Assembly: GCA_033557675.1 (NCBI GenBank)
Contig: JAWQRM010000692.1
Span: 1 to 20,387, forward strand
Length of the DNA stretch: 20,387 nt
Direction of reading: 5' to 3'
Source of the DNA: Coptodactyla brooksi
Lineage: Eukaryota; Arthropoda; Insecta; Coleoptera; Scarabaeidae
Of this stretch, positions 8,878 through 18,112 are shown in pieces. The notes beneath the pieces are model-generated. The model searched no databases. It was not told the DNA's origin and saw only the letters and a list, made by a program, of their open reading frames with translations. Both the position numbers and the translations under genes were made by a program. How positions within the stretch are numbered: position 1 is the stretch's first letter; each line of letters starts with the position of its first letter.

Positions 8878-9027
8878 TTATGGATCTATGTCTTTATGCA
8901 TTTCCACCAGTCTGTTGTAGGCAATGTTGCAGTTTGATTTTGTATTCCAAAGGTAATGTTCGCTTCTATAGTTTTCAACAACATCTTCTAATTGTTCGCG
9001 GTGTCCGCCTCTTTCTTCCTCCGACAT
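8878..9027 (-). pseudogene. MADF-domain protein fragment of the Harbinger element
   Basis: A 49-codon minus-strand frame from ATG 9025-9027 (MSEEERGGHREQLEDVVENY, then RSEHYLWNTKSNCNIAYNRL, then VEMHKDIDP) to TAA 8878-8880. It matches the first half of a MADF domain (Adf-1-type Myb/SANT-like): '..I..Y..H..LW.....Y.......A...I'. MADF proteins are the usual DNA-binding partner encoded next to the transposase in animal Harbinger elements. The domain is cut off after about 45 residues. I favour this frame over the longer minus-strand frame overlapping it (8975-9163), which has no recognised similarity. Confidence 0.7.
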
Positions 9028-9170
9028 TTTGCAATATTCGATGTAACGCGTTAGCAGACGCTCCTTGACAGGCTAGTTCACAGACTGAACAATCATCCGA
9101 CGCCGCCGTCCACACGCTACGATAAAACTGTGCAAATGCAATCGACAATGATTTGTCATACACACGACTA

Positions 9171-9223
9171 ATAAATCTGCGCAGATAAATCGCTACGATA
9201 TATCGGTACGTGTGTAACTACCA
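9171..9223 (-). repeat. Right terminal inverted repeat of the Harbinger element
   Basis: Inverted partner of 8140-8190, containing AATCGCTACGATAT and ACGTGTGTAACTACC. It is followed by the TTA target copy at 9224-9226. Confidence 0.83.
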
Positions 9224-9226
9224 TTA

Positions 9227-10038
9227 CTGATTTAGACAATCTCTAAAATCGGGAAATGAAAGTGTGAGCCAGATTATGAAGAAGGAACAACTGATATACA
9301 GGCAAAGAAATAATATTCGACTATTTTCGAGTATCGTGGTTACCTGCATTTTTCTGTGACAATTAGAAACGTCACGTAAACATTAGTCGTAGAAAGTCAG
9401 CTTTACAATAACGGTATATTATCATTAGCTATGAATTGGACGGTTCTGTGCATGTTTTTTAAGAATAATTCTTAAAATGGAACGTAGAACTTTCCATTAT
9501 CTGTTTTCGAGTTGTATTTACTTATTATTCGATGTGGTATTGTTTAGATTTCACTCTAATTTGTAATAATAAGTGAACACAACGTCACGGTTTCATGTCG
9601 TGAAACCTTAGTTTTGCCCACAAACTCTACTTGAAATTGAATATTCGCCACTCAAGTTTCCATAGTTCCGCACAATATTCGCGTACTCGTTTTCTAAATA
9701 TAGCTTAAAACAATTGCTGGGGCATATCTAAATCGCCGTGTTTATAGTAACCATGCTGTTCACAGCTGTTAATAGTGTGTTTGTTGCAAAATCTTTGTTA
9801 TTCCATGTGTTAATAATAACGTTTAAGCTTTCTTAAGTACAATAATGAATTGTGGAAACAATTAATCTTTAGAAATTTCGAACAATATAATTGCTATTAT
9901 TGGAACTGATTAAAAAAGTATTATCAGGATTAATAGGGGAATCAAAATGCTTTAGTAGTAAGATCACAAGTAAACATTCAAGATAAGACTTCCAAAATAT
10001 TACTTCAAAATATTTTAATTGTATTTGTTTCATTTCAG
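9227..10038. other. Non-coding stretch upstream of the first visible myosin exon
   Basis: No exon or element was recognised. It is probably intron, since the next exon starts inside the motor domain with an acceptor (ATTTCAG, ending at 10038) after a T-rich tract. The preceding myosin exon, which should encode a sequence ending near 'ENLIY', was not found here. A 21-bp perfect palindrome lies at 9457-9477 (TTTTAAGAAT, A, ATTCTTAAAA). Confidence 0.5.
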
Positions 10039-10154
10039 ACTTATATCGGTCCTGTACTTATATCGGTAAATCCATACAAGGAACTGAACATCTACACGAA
10101 GGCTTTAGTGAAGGAATACGAGAATAAACATTTTTTTGAAACATCGCCACACGT
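10039..10154 (+). CDS. Myo61F: Unconventional myosin class I, motor-domain exon (TYIGPVL segment)
   Basis: A 116-base exon. It reads TYIGPVLISVNPYKELNIYT, then KALVKEYENKHFFETSPH, the N-terminal motor segment of myosins with the conserved YIG..L..VNP. Borders: acceptor TTTCAG ending at 10038 and donor GTAAGT from 10155, leaving two bases (GT) of a valine codon completed by the next exon. The protein would be an actin-based motor that binds membranes through its tail. Myo1c/Myo61F-type myosins act at cortical actin and microvilli. The Myo61F assignment is inferred from residues in all three exons. The upstream exon is not in view, so this is a partial gene. Confidence 0.9.
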
Positions 10155-10632
10155 GTAAGTATCAGTTTTTCTCTTTACTTCCAATGAGAAACATAATACT
10201 TCAAAACGATACGGTACAAACCTAACAAATCTATCTAATCTTTCTTAAATACAATTTTACAAGTGTAAGCATAGTTAATCCGCGAATAAACACATTGCAA
10301 ATGCTTAATTACTCAGAACTATAATCCCTTATCTCAAATTTAATTTTTTCAGTTTTCGCTCGTTGCCAGATAAACGAGCTCGTTTCAAAAAAATTCTGGT
10401 CAAGGGCGGATATGGTTAAAAAGAAAATATTTTATATTTAATATATGTCATCATAATGTATACTGATGATTGTGATAAAAGGGATATTGGACTAGAATTA
10501 GTCCAACATACTTTTAATGTATTATTAAACTGGAAAAACTAATTTTGTTATTGAAAATCGTGGGGAAACCTGTAGTGAACTGAGAAAGTATAATTAATAT
10601 TCTTTATGAATTTAAATGTGCTATCAAATCTA

Positions 10633-10845
10633 GGAGATGCGATCAAATTCCCGGACTAACTCTGTACGTCGAAAACGCAAAATACTGCAGACTGACACCG
10701 ATAGATGGCAGTAGGCACCTGTCTCACGATACTGCGTTGCAAGTTACAGCGTGTTGCATTGTTTAGCTGGTTTGCTATTCACGTTTGTGTGAAGGTGCAA
10801 TTGTGTCGCGCTGCGATTTTTACGACTGGTAGGAAAAAACAACAA
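10633..10845 (+). repeat. Left arm of the foldback element
   Basis: Pairs with 11515-11727 in inverse orientation, with roughly one difference per ten bases by eye. It contains CACGATACTGCGTTGCAAG and GTCGCGCTGCGATTTTTACG, matched by CACGATACTGTGTTGCAAG and GTCGCGTTGCGATTGTTACG in the reversed right arm. An open frame at 10705-10917 is carried by the repeat and is not considered a gene. Confidence 0.85.
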
Positions 10846-10908
10846 CGTGTGTGTGTGAAATTTTGTTTTAATTTACAAAAGACTGCAACTGAAATATTTA
10901 ACAGACTC

Positions 10909-11510
10909 AACTGTTAAATTGATGTTTCAACTGTCAAATTGACATTTCAATTGTAAAATTTACGTTTCACCTATCAAATTGACGTTTCTACTGTCAAACT
11001 TTTGTTTCAACTGTCAAATTGACATTTCAAATGTCATACTGACGATTCAACTGTCAAATTGACATTTGGAACGTTAATTTGACAGTTGAAACGAAAGTTT
11101 GGCATTAGAAACGTCAATTTGACAGCCGAAACGTCAACTCGACAGTTGAAACGCCAATTTCACATTTCAAACGTCAATTGGATCGCCGAAACGTCAGTTT
11201 GACAGTTAAATCGTCGATTTGACAGTTGAAACGTCAATTTGACAGTTGAAACGTCAGATTGGCCGTTGAAACACCAATTTGATAATTGAAACGTCGGTTT
11301 GACAGTTGAAAGGTCAATTTGACAACTGATATGTCAACTTGACAGTTGAAATATCAATTTGACATATGAACCGTGGATTTGACCGTTGAAATGTCAGTTT
11401 GACATTTGAAACGTCAATTTGACAGTTAAACGAAAGTTTAACAGTAGAAACGTCAATCTGGCAGCTGAATCGTTAATTTGACAGCTAAAATATTAATTTA
11501 ACACTTGCAA
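10909..11510. repeat. 20-bp minisatellite, about 30 units, orientation reversed at about 11060
   Basis: The unit is 20 bp and stays in register for over 500 bases. From 10909 to about 11060 it reads GTTTCAACTGTCAAATTGAC. From about 11070 to 11510 it reads the reverse complement, GTCAATTTGACAGTTGAAAC. Each unit holds an 11-bp palindrome GTCAAWTTGAC and a nine-base oriented spacer (AGTTGAAAC or its complement). About 8 units point one way and about 22 the other. One base is lost near 11430, shifting the register. Units differ at one to five positions. Confidence 0.93.
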
Positions 11511-11514
11511 TTGT

Positions 11515-11727
11515 TTTCTTGTATTCTTTTTTACTATTCATCGTAACAATCGCAACGCGACACAACTGATAAACGTTAATAATAAACCAACTAAACAATG
11601 TAACACGCTGTAACTTGCAACACAGTATCGTGAGATATATGCCTACTGCCATCTATCGGTGCCAGTCTACAGTATTTCGCGTTTTCGATGTACAGAATTA
11701 CTCCGGGGACTATTTGATCGCACCTCG
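11515..11727 (-). repeat. Right arm of the foldback element
   Basis: Inverted partner of 10633-10845. It contains ACACGCTGTAACTTGCAA, GCCTACTGCCATCTATCGGT and GATCGCACCTC, and is followed by TA at 11728-11729. Confidence 0.85.
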
Positions 11728-12749
11728 TATTAGATAATCGTTCACCACCACATTTTAGTATGGTTAGAAGGAAGCTTACCAGTAGTGATAGTTTTATGAG
11801 CTTTCTCCATTATCACATGTTTTATTACTTTCAGTTTACCGACAATAGGCGCTGTCCTCGTTTTAATTGGAATTCTTCGTACCATTCATAGTTACTTACT
11901 CGTACCCGTAAGGTATAAGAGATAGTAGTAAATCCATTAAAGAAAGTGTTGAGATTTTGCCATTAACCGCATTCTTAAATTCTTAGCCGAACTGTGCTAT
12001 TTGATATGTGTGTCTGTCTGACCATGTCAAAAAATCTTAGTCCGGGCTAATACCTCTGGGTTTGTGAAACCTAGAACACAAAGCTTTAGGTATCTCGTAT
12101 GTATTAAAAATGATATAAATTTTTTCATACCATTCGGTAGGTAGCGCGAGTAGGTTGAACCTTAAAATGTATCTCATATGTACTGCGTCTTTATGGTGTC
12201 GTATTTCGTTTGAAAGTTCTTGAAAAAATAAAAATTCTCCCAAATCGTGATTTAAAGCTTTTGTCCTCTGGCACTACCCTCACAAGGGGTAGGAAATATA
12301 TAGACAGTCCAGCGGTCATGAAGAGGTGATTATCTTGTTTCAATAAAGTATACAAAAATTTGCTTTTTATCCACTAATTCCAGAGATACTGGCCCAGATG
12401 AAGATTTTTCGAACACTCAGTATGTGGTACCCGTAGCTCTTACCCAGTTAAGCTAGTTTAAATTATGTGTTGAAGATAAAAAATACTAAACGAATTGATA
12501 AGGATACGATTTTCATAACTATTGTATGTATAGGTTCGCGGTAGTTTATATCACATATATTTGCCAATAGCAATTGCATTTTTTGTAAATATGCATGTAT
12601 CATTTATCATTTGAATGAAATATAATAAAAGTAATAAATAATATTCTCTACATATTCAAAACTTATAATCGTCTGTTATAGCATTATTATAAGAGCACAA
12701 CTGTTAGAGCCATCTACGGGTGTGAATTAAAACTAAGTCAAGTTTAACT

Positions 12750-12812
12750 GTAGCTCAGTAATTCTAAGGCACTGTGTTAGTGCGAGCTATAACGGATCAA
12801 GAAACCTGAACC
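12750..12812 (+). repeat. Possible degenerate tRNA-derived SINE head
   Basis: GTAGCTCAGTAATTCTAAGG resembles the A box of an RNA polymerase III promoter (TRGCNNAGYNGG), and GGCACTGTGTTAGTGCGAG would sit where the anticodon arm lies. The expected B box (GGTTCRANTCC) is only weakly matched by GGATCAAGAAACC. It is not a functional tRNA. No poly-A or target duplication was identified. Confidence 0.28.
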
Positions 12813-13738
12813 ATATCATGATAAAAATTAATTCTGAGGTAAAGATTACTACACAGTTACGTTTTCAACTATCAGCGAAATCAACTATTAGTTATGAGAA
12901 TAGATTAGAATCGACTGTTAAAAATAGTTATTAATATTGTGAATCTGAATAATTTAATCAACCCTACAGAAAATATGACAATTTTTTAGTCATTGATTAA
13001 CTTGATTATAACTTATATGTTGAAATGTTTTAAAGTGAGTTAATATCCTACAACAACAGTATATGTACAGTTCTATCATACTGTACAGTAAAATTTACTA
13101 CTTAAACAATGATTAATCGTGAGAAAAAAACAATATTATTTATGGCTATCTATATGATTTTTGGTCATAAGAGCTACTTATTTTTCAGGAAGTTTAATAT
13201 GCAGCCATGGACAGAGTACTAGTGGTGTGTTGTAGTAACTCATTGACTTATGTGTTGAATTGAATTCTGTGTTGCATCATCAATGTTCATAAAATTCAAT
13301 CCGTAGAGAAGATGGATTGGATTCCATTGTATATTCATAGTTTCCTTGACGTTTTCTTTCTCTTCTGAGTTAATAATTATGTATATCCACTAGAGATTTC
13401 TAAATCTTCCTTAAATATGCCTCCTAATATCAAAACTGCAGTTAATGGAGCTAAAATTTTCAGCGAACTTGATTAAACACTGGCAAAAACATTTGGTTAT
13501 AGCCTCATAGACATGCTTGAGGAAATATTGATGCGTCATACATAATTATAGAAGAAAAACATGAAGCTGTTCATATTTAATGCAATAAATGCGTGACTTT
13601 AAACTAATGATGAAGTATGGCTTCTTGCAAAATGAAGTCCACTGATTTTGAATATTTATTGAATCAAATTGACCACTCCATAGCAGCATCGTACATTTCC
13701 TAATAAGATTAAATGACCTATACCTTACGTAATAGATC

Positions 13739-13895
13739 CCGAATACACGGAAGATAGTAAGTAGTTTTGCTAACGAACGTGTTGTGATGTACCGCCCAGT
13801 GAGTGCTCCTTGGCGAAAGCCAATGAATGCGTTCGGTGACTGCTCTTATTTTAGCAACACGTTCGCCACTTTCGTTCTTCTAGTGTATACGCGGC
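13739..13895. repeat. Possible small MITE (imperfect inverted repeat)
   Basis: The 11-base CGAACGTGTTG at 13774-13784 is inverted exactly at 13855-13865. Outside it, GAATACACGGAAGA and, reversed from the right, GTATACACTAGAAGA are similar. The centre has GGCGAAAGCC, a tiny stem with a GAAA loop. The segment is more GC-rich than its surroundings. No clear target duplication was found, so the call is tentative. Confidence 0.35.
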
Positions 13896-14383
13896 TTAAT
13901 GTGTAAAGGGTTTCTTCAGAGTTTTTGTCTTCATATTTTAGTTATTTTCTTTTCTTTAAGAGAGTTATTTAGCAAGTGAGTATATTAATTTAAATGTGTT
14001 GCACATATTTTATATTGTTTTCATAGTTATTATACAACAGTACCTAAACGTTTTGTGTTCTTGTACTTTGATTCGTTGTTGATGCAATTTGTTACGGCGC
14101 TAAGCTTGTTGCTATCACATTCTTCGAAAAGCTCCTTGATTTATTAACTTCGACAAGTGGTAATGGCCGTTGAAGAAGCAGTTTCTATTGAATTTATGAG
14201 GCGTAAGTACGTGTGGAAATTGCTCGTTCAGTGTAGCGTGAATTCTTAAGATTCGCAATGAAATATTAAGGTCGGTACGCATTGCGGGCGTACTTCATAC
14301 GATTACTGTCACATCATAAATCGTTACATTTGAAGTGCACTTTTTTTTATTAATCACGACTTCTTTGAACCCTTTCTTTGCAG

Positions 14384-14454
14384 ATTCGCCATAACCGATA
14401 CAGCGTATAGATCATTGAAGGAAGAAAATTTAGATCAATGTATACTGATATCAG
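14384..14454 (+). CDS. Myo61F: Unconventional myosin class I, motor-domain exon leading into the P-loop
   Basis: A 71-base exon. The first base completes the valine codon begun in the previous exon, then it reads FAITDTAYRSLKEENLDQCI and LIS, and its last base starts the glycine codon of the P-loop. Acceptor TTTGCAG ends at 14383; donor GTAAGC starts at 14455. 'F.ITD.AYRSL....DQCILISGESG' is standard for class I myosins and lies directly before the ATP-binding loop. The reading frame across both junctions agrees exactly with family sequence, which makes the splice sites reliable. Confidence 0.93.
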
Positions 14455-14674
14455 GTAAGCATATTAATTTTTCTGCAGTAAGTACTTTAAGAATTCAGTA
14501 AATGTATACGAAATACAATGATTATGATCTATTCCAAAATAAAACTTTGAATGAAAGATTGAATTGACAATATGATTAAGAATTAATTAAAAATTCTGAA
14601 ATAAAAACCCAACCCAACCAAGAATAAAAAATCCTGAAGTTGTTTACTACCATAATTCTAAACCATAACAGAAT

Positions 14675-17310
14675 GTGTTTGGTTTCCAAAATTATACACG
14701 ATATAAAACCGAAAAGAGTAAAGGAATGGTTTAAAATAAATTTAGTTATAAGTTGGCGATTGTTAAAAGTTAATGAATATCATTTGAACATTTAATTAAC
14801 GTAATTATGTATTTTAATTAACCCAAAATTTAATTATGCGTTATTTAATTTTATGCAATAATACAATTTTTGTCAACAATAGTGTTCCAAATTTCTCTCA
14901 ACAAAATATAAATATGTATTAGCCATGCTAAACTCTATCAAAATCAAGCAAAGGAAAGCGAGTTTTTACAAATAGTGAAAAAGAAAATGTGGCAACAATT
15001 TTCGTCCGTCGCAGATACCACGTGTTCAGATTATTGAACATTTCACACCACAACATCTGTTTGATTTCCAAAATTATATACGATATAAAATCGAAACGAA
15101 TAAAGGAATGATTTAAAATATGATTGTTAAAAAGTTAATGGAGGATCATTTGAATATTTAATTAAACCCATAATTTAAATATGGGTAATTTAATTTTGTA
15201 CAATAATGCAATTTTTGTCAACAATAAATAGCAATATTAGATATGCTAAACTTTATAAAAATCAAGTAAAGAAAAGTAAGTTTTTACAAATAGTGAAAAA
15301 GAAAATGTGGCAACAATTTTCGTCCGTCGCAGATTCCACGTGTTCAGATTATTGAACATTTCACACCACAAAATCTGTTTAATTTCCAAAATTATATGCG
15401 ATATAAAATCGAAATGAATAAAGGAATGATTTAAAATAGATTTGGCAATAAAGTTGGTGATAGTTAAAAAGTTGATGGAGGATCGGTTGAATATTTAATT
15501 AAACCCAAAATTTAAATATGGGTAATTTAATTTTGTACAATAATACAATTTTTGTCAACAATACTCTTTCAAATTTTTCCCAACAAAATATCAATATTAC
15601 AAAATAGCAATATTAGCTATGCTAAACTTTATAAAAATCAAGTAAAGAAAAGTAAGTTTTTACAAGTAATGAGATTAAATTTTCACTATTTGTAAAAACC
15701 CATATTTAAATTACCCATATTTAAATTCTGGGTTTAATTAAATATTCAAATGATCCTCCATTAACTTTTTAACAATCACCAACTAATATAGCATTTTTTT
15801 AAATCATTCCTTCATTCGTTTCGATTTTATATCGTATATAATTTTGGAAATCAAACAGATTTTGTGGTGTGAAATGTTCAATAACTTGAGCACGTGTGAT
15901 CTACGATGAAAGAAAATTGTTGCCACATTTTCTTTTTCACTATTTGTAAAAACTTGCTTTCCTTTGCTTGATTTTGATAGAGTTTAGCATGACTAATACC
16001 TATTTATATTTTGTTGAGAGAAATTTGGAACACTATTGTTGACAAAAATTGTATTATTGTAAAAAATTAAATAACGCATATTTAAGTTTATTAAGTGTGG
16101 CAACAATTTTAGTCCATCGTAGATCCTACATGTCCAGATTATTAAATATTTCACACCACAAAATCTGGTTGATTTCCAAAATTATACACGATATAAAAGC
16201 GAAAAGAGTAAAGAAATGATTTAAAATAAATTTAGTTATAAATTGGCGATTGTTAAAAGTTAATGAATAAAGTTCCAAATTTCTCTCAACAAAATATAAA
16301 TAAGTATTAGCCATGTTGAACTCTATCAAAATCAAGCAAAGGAAAGCAAGTTTTTACAAATAGTGAAAGAGAAAATGTGAATACGAAATAAGATCCAAAA
16401 GAATAAAAGAATGATTTAAACTAGATTTACCTATAAAATTGGCGCTTGTTAAAAAGTTAATGAAGATCACTTGAACATTTAATTATCCCAAAATTTAATT
16501 ATGCGTTGTTAAATTTTGTACAATAATACAATTTTTGTCAATAACAAACAAACCACTCAATTAACACTTGAAACAGGAAATGTATTTAAAACTTTTCTCA
16601 ACAAAATATAATGGCTATTAGTCATGCTAAACCTGTATCAAAATCAAGCAAAGAAAAGTAAATTCTTACAAATAGTGTAAGTGAAAATGTGGCCAACAAT
16701 TTTCTTCTTAAAAAATTTTGGCTGTCAAAAGAAAATTTTGAGATAGAAAAGGTAGTTGTTTATAACAGTTAGCAATAAAATTTTGCCTTATTTGTCAGAA
16801 AAAGTGAAATTTTCTGTCAGAAAATCATTTAGGGCGGTACATTTGCTCAATTTTAACCAAAATCAAAAATTGTTTCCTGAATGTCATAAAAAACTTCATA
16901 ATAAAAGAATTTACTGAAACAGTCGAAGTTTCACTGCCTGGTATAGAATATAATTCTGACTTAGGAGTCATGAAATCCCAAAATCCTAAATAGAACGTCA
17001 TTAAACGTTTAAAATACTCAACTGGAACAATACACTTAACCGCTTTTAAACAAATTTTTCACCATCGTAATTCCTATGTATTATTGAATTTTAAATTTCA
17101 AATTAAACATCTGTTTGATTTGTTATATAAATTTAAAAAAGTGATGAAAGTGCTTAAAATGTACTCGACATATTTGGTGATAAGGTTGGCTACTTTCAAT
17201 AAATTAATGAAGATAATTTGAACACAGGATTAAATCCAAAGTTGAATTATTTCTTGTTGAATTTTGTGAGTCTGTCAAAATCAAAGTAAAAAATAGTTAT
17301 TATACGTTAT
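14675..17310. repeat. Complex array of a 320-400-bp repeat, direct and inverted copies
   Basis: Copies of one unit start at about 14675, 15057 and 15375 head-to-tail. One inverted copy occupies about 15688-16087, and direct copies follow at about 16095-16378 and 16379-16703. A much diverged copy is at about 17040-17310. Marker blocks recur: TTTCCAAAATTATA.ACGATA, ACAATTTTTGTCAACAATA, CATGCTAAACT, ATCAAGCAAAGGAAAG, TTTTTACAAATAGTGAAA and AATGTGGCAACAATTTTC. Copies differ by deletions; for example, the one at 16095 lacks about 100 internal bases. No protein similarity was seen. The array fills most of myosin intron 2. Confidence 0.9.
15688..16087 (-). repeat. Inverted copy within the intron 2 repeat array
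   Basis: Reads the unit backwards: CACTATTTGTAAAAAC, then GGGTTTAATTAAATATTCAA, GTTTCGATTTTATATCGTAT, AAATTGTTGCCACATTTTC and TGTTGACAAAAATTGTATTA. With the direct copy on its left it forms a palindrome centred near 15680, so the transcribed intron could fold into long stems with either neighbour. Confidence 0.88.
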
Positions 17311-17635
17311 CATTTGAGAAAATGGGTAATGGGGTCATCGCCAAAAAGGAAATAAAGGTGAAAATTGAAATCAAGCTTCGAAACATGTATTTTTGAAACT
17401 TTTAAGTTTTAACAAATATTTTAATTATAATCAATTCAATTTTAATACAATATTATATTACTAAATGGGCAAATGTGCGCAGGTTCATTTTTTTTAATTA
17501 TTTAGAGCAATAACACAGAAACATTCACGGTGTCTTACATTGAGCTTTCATTGGTCATACCAATGAAAGCAACAAAAAAATTACATTCGAAAGTGATTAA
17601 TTAACCATGTTATGTAATTCATGCATTAATTTAAG
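16704..17635. other. End of myosin intron 2
   Basis: Apart from the diverged repeat copy (about 17040-17310) and a hairpin at 17544-17570, nothing is recognised. The acceptor is AATTTAAG ending at 17635, with a weak pyrimidine tract but a possible branch site (ATTAAT) close upstream. Confidence 0.55.
17544..17570. repeat. Perfect 12-bp hairpin upstream of the P-loop exon
   Basis: GCTTTCATTGGT (17544-17555), three-base loop CAT, then ACCAATGAAAGC (17559-17570). It lies 65 bases before the exon border. It could form a small stem in the pre-mRNA; whether it matters for splicing is unknown. Confidence 0.8.
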
Positions 17636-17844
17636 GCGAATCGGGTTCGGGGAAGACCGAGGCCTCAAAGAAAATCTTGCAATACATAGCCGAAGTGACG
17701 GACCACAAGGGCGAAGTAGAAAGGGTCAAGGACAAGTTGCTTCAGTCGAATCCGGTCTTGGAGGCGTTCGGAAACGCCAAAACGAACCGCAATGACAACT
17801 CCAGTAGATTCGGGAAGTACATGGACGTTCAATTCGATGTCCTG
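17636..17844 (+). CDS. Myo61F: Unconventional myosin class I, P-loop and switch I exon
   Basis: A 209-base exon. With the last base of the previous exon it completes the P-loop GESGSGKTEASKK, the ATP phosphate-binding site. It continues VERVKDKLLQSNPVLEAFGN, AKT, then NRNDNSSRFGKYMDVQFD. NDNSSRFGKY is switch I, contacting the nucleotide and magnesium. 'VKD.LLQSNPVLEAFGNAKT' with 'YMDVQFD' fits Myo1c/Myo61F better than the Myo1d type (SNCVLEAF) or Myo1e type (NPLLEAF). The donor chosen is GTATGT from 17845, so the exon ends FDVL. Relatives have FDFKG here, so the exact end is slightly uncertain. Later exons were not found. Confidence 0.93.
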
Positions 17845-18009
17845 GTATGTGACTCAGCATTTTTACTTACGTTATTGTTACCCATTACGTATACAAACTG
17901 GTCCTAAAATCATTGGTCAAAACCTGAAATTAGCTGAAACAACTGAAACATATAAAACGCAGTTGTTCTATGTAAGGTTAGTTGCATATTCTGCAATGCA
18001 TTCACTTAT

Positions 18010-18031
18010 TACTTTCTCTTAAGAGAAAGTA
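18010..18031. repeat. Perfect 22-bp palindrome
   Basis: TACTTTCTCTT followed by its exact reverse complement AAGAGAAAGTA, with no spacer. It starts a stretch (to about 18153) that ends in a (GTCCGTCT)-like run. That combination recalls interspersed arthropod repeats, but I cannot assign a family. Confidence 0.85.
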
Positions 18032-18112
18032 TTGCATTCGCAAAAAAAAATCGATGTCGAGATTTTGATGGATCTTGACGAATTAGCCTATCTATGCTAT
18101 TTTTGGTGGTTG

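Larger units (their letters stand above)
8140..9223 (+). mobile_element. Internally deleted PIF/Harbinger element
   Basis: Both ends are present and flanked by TTA (8137-8139 and 9224-9226), the 3-bp duplication expected of PIF/Harbinger. The inverted ends are about 50 bp, with GGTAGCTACACATGTA and ATATCGTAGCGATT on the left and, reversed, GGTAGTTACACACGTA and ATATCGTAGCGATT on the right. Inside are the N-terminal part of a Harbinger transposase on the plus strand and the N-terminal part of a MADF protein on the minus strand, facing each other. This is what remains if the centre of a two-gene element is deleted. At 1084 bp it is too short for an autonomous copy. Confidence 0.87.
10633..11727. 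mobile_element. Foldback element with an inverted 20-bp minisatellite
   Basis: A 1095-bp structure in myosin intron 1, between TA 10631-10632 and TA 11728-11729. The outer arms (about 210 bp each) are inverted copies. GATGCGATCAAAT and, reversed, GGTGCGATCAAAT are near the ends; ACCGATAGATGGCAGTAGGC, TTGCAAGTTACAGCGTGTT and TGTGTCGCG follow. The centre is filled with about thirty 20-bp units. No transposase is encoded, so it must be non-autonomous if mobile. The TA flanks suggest a Tc1/mariner-type partner, but TA is too short to prove this. Confidence 0.82.
11730..14383. other. Rest of myosin intron 1
   Basis: Non-coding stretch up to the acceptor TTTGCAG at 14377-14383. Open frames are short and unlike known proteins. 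Two possible small repeats are listed separately (12750-12812 and 13739-13895). Confidence 0.6.

Noticed and set aside
8975..9163. 62-codon minus-strand frame in the Harbinger element
   Set aside because: The overlapping frame starting at 9027 matches a MADF domain; this one matches nothing.
10040..10069. CTTATATCGGT occurring twice, 18 bases apart, in the first myosin exon
   Set aside because: Both copies encode conserved residues (TYIG and LISV) in different frames; a coincidence of codons is the simplest reading.
10705..10917. 70-codon plus-strand frame in the foldback arm
   Set aside because: It is part of the arm and array sequence, low in complexity and without similarity.
10909..11510. 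Regular 20-bp repeats that might suggest a CRISPR array
   Set aside because: There are no unique spacers, the units are contiguous and diverged, the orientation flips, and the host is eukaryotic.
12037..12243. 68-codon minus-strand frame in intron 1
   Set aside because: No similarity; its length is ordinary for chance in this sequence.
14163..14249. Small frame MAVEEAVSIEFMRR followed by a donor-like GTAAGT, possibly an alternative first exon
   Set aside because: It is only 28 codons, with no recognised similarity or promoter evidence, and it does not join in frame to the myosin in any way I can support.
16126..16335. 69-codon minus-strand frame
   Set aside because: It lies in the intron 2 repeat array and is broken in the other copies of the unit.
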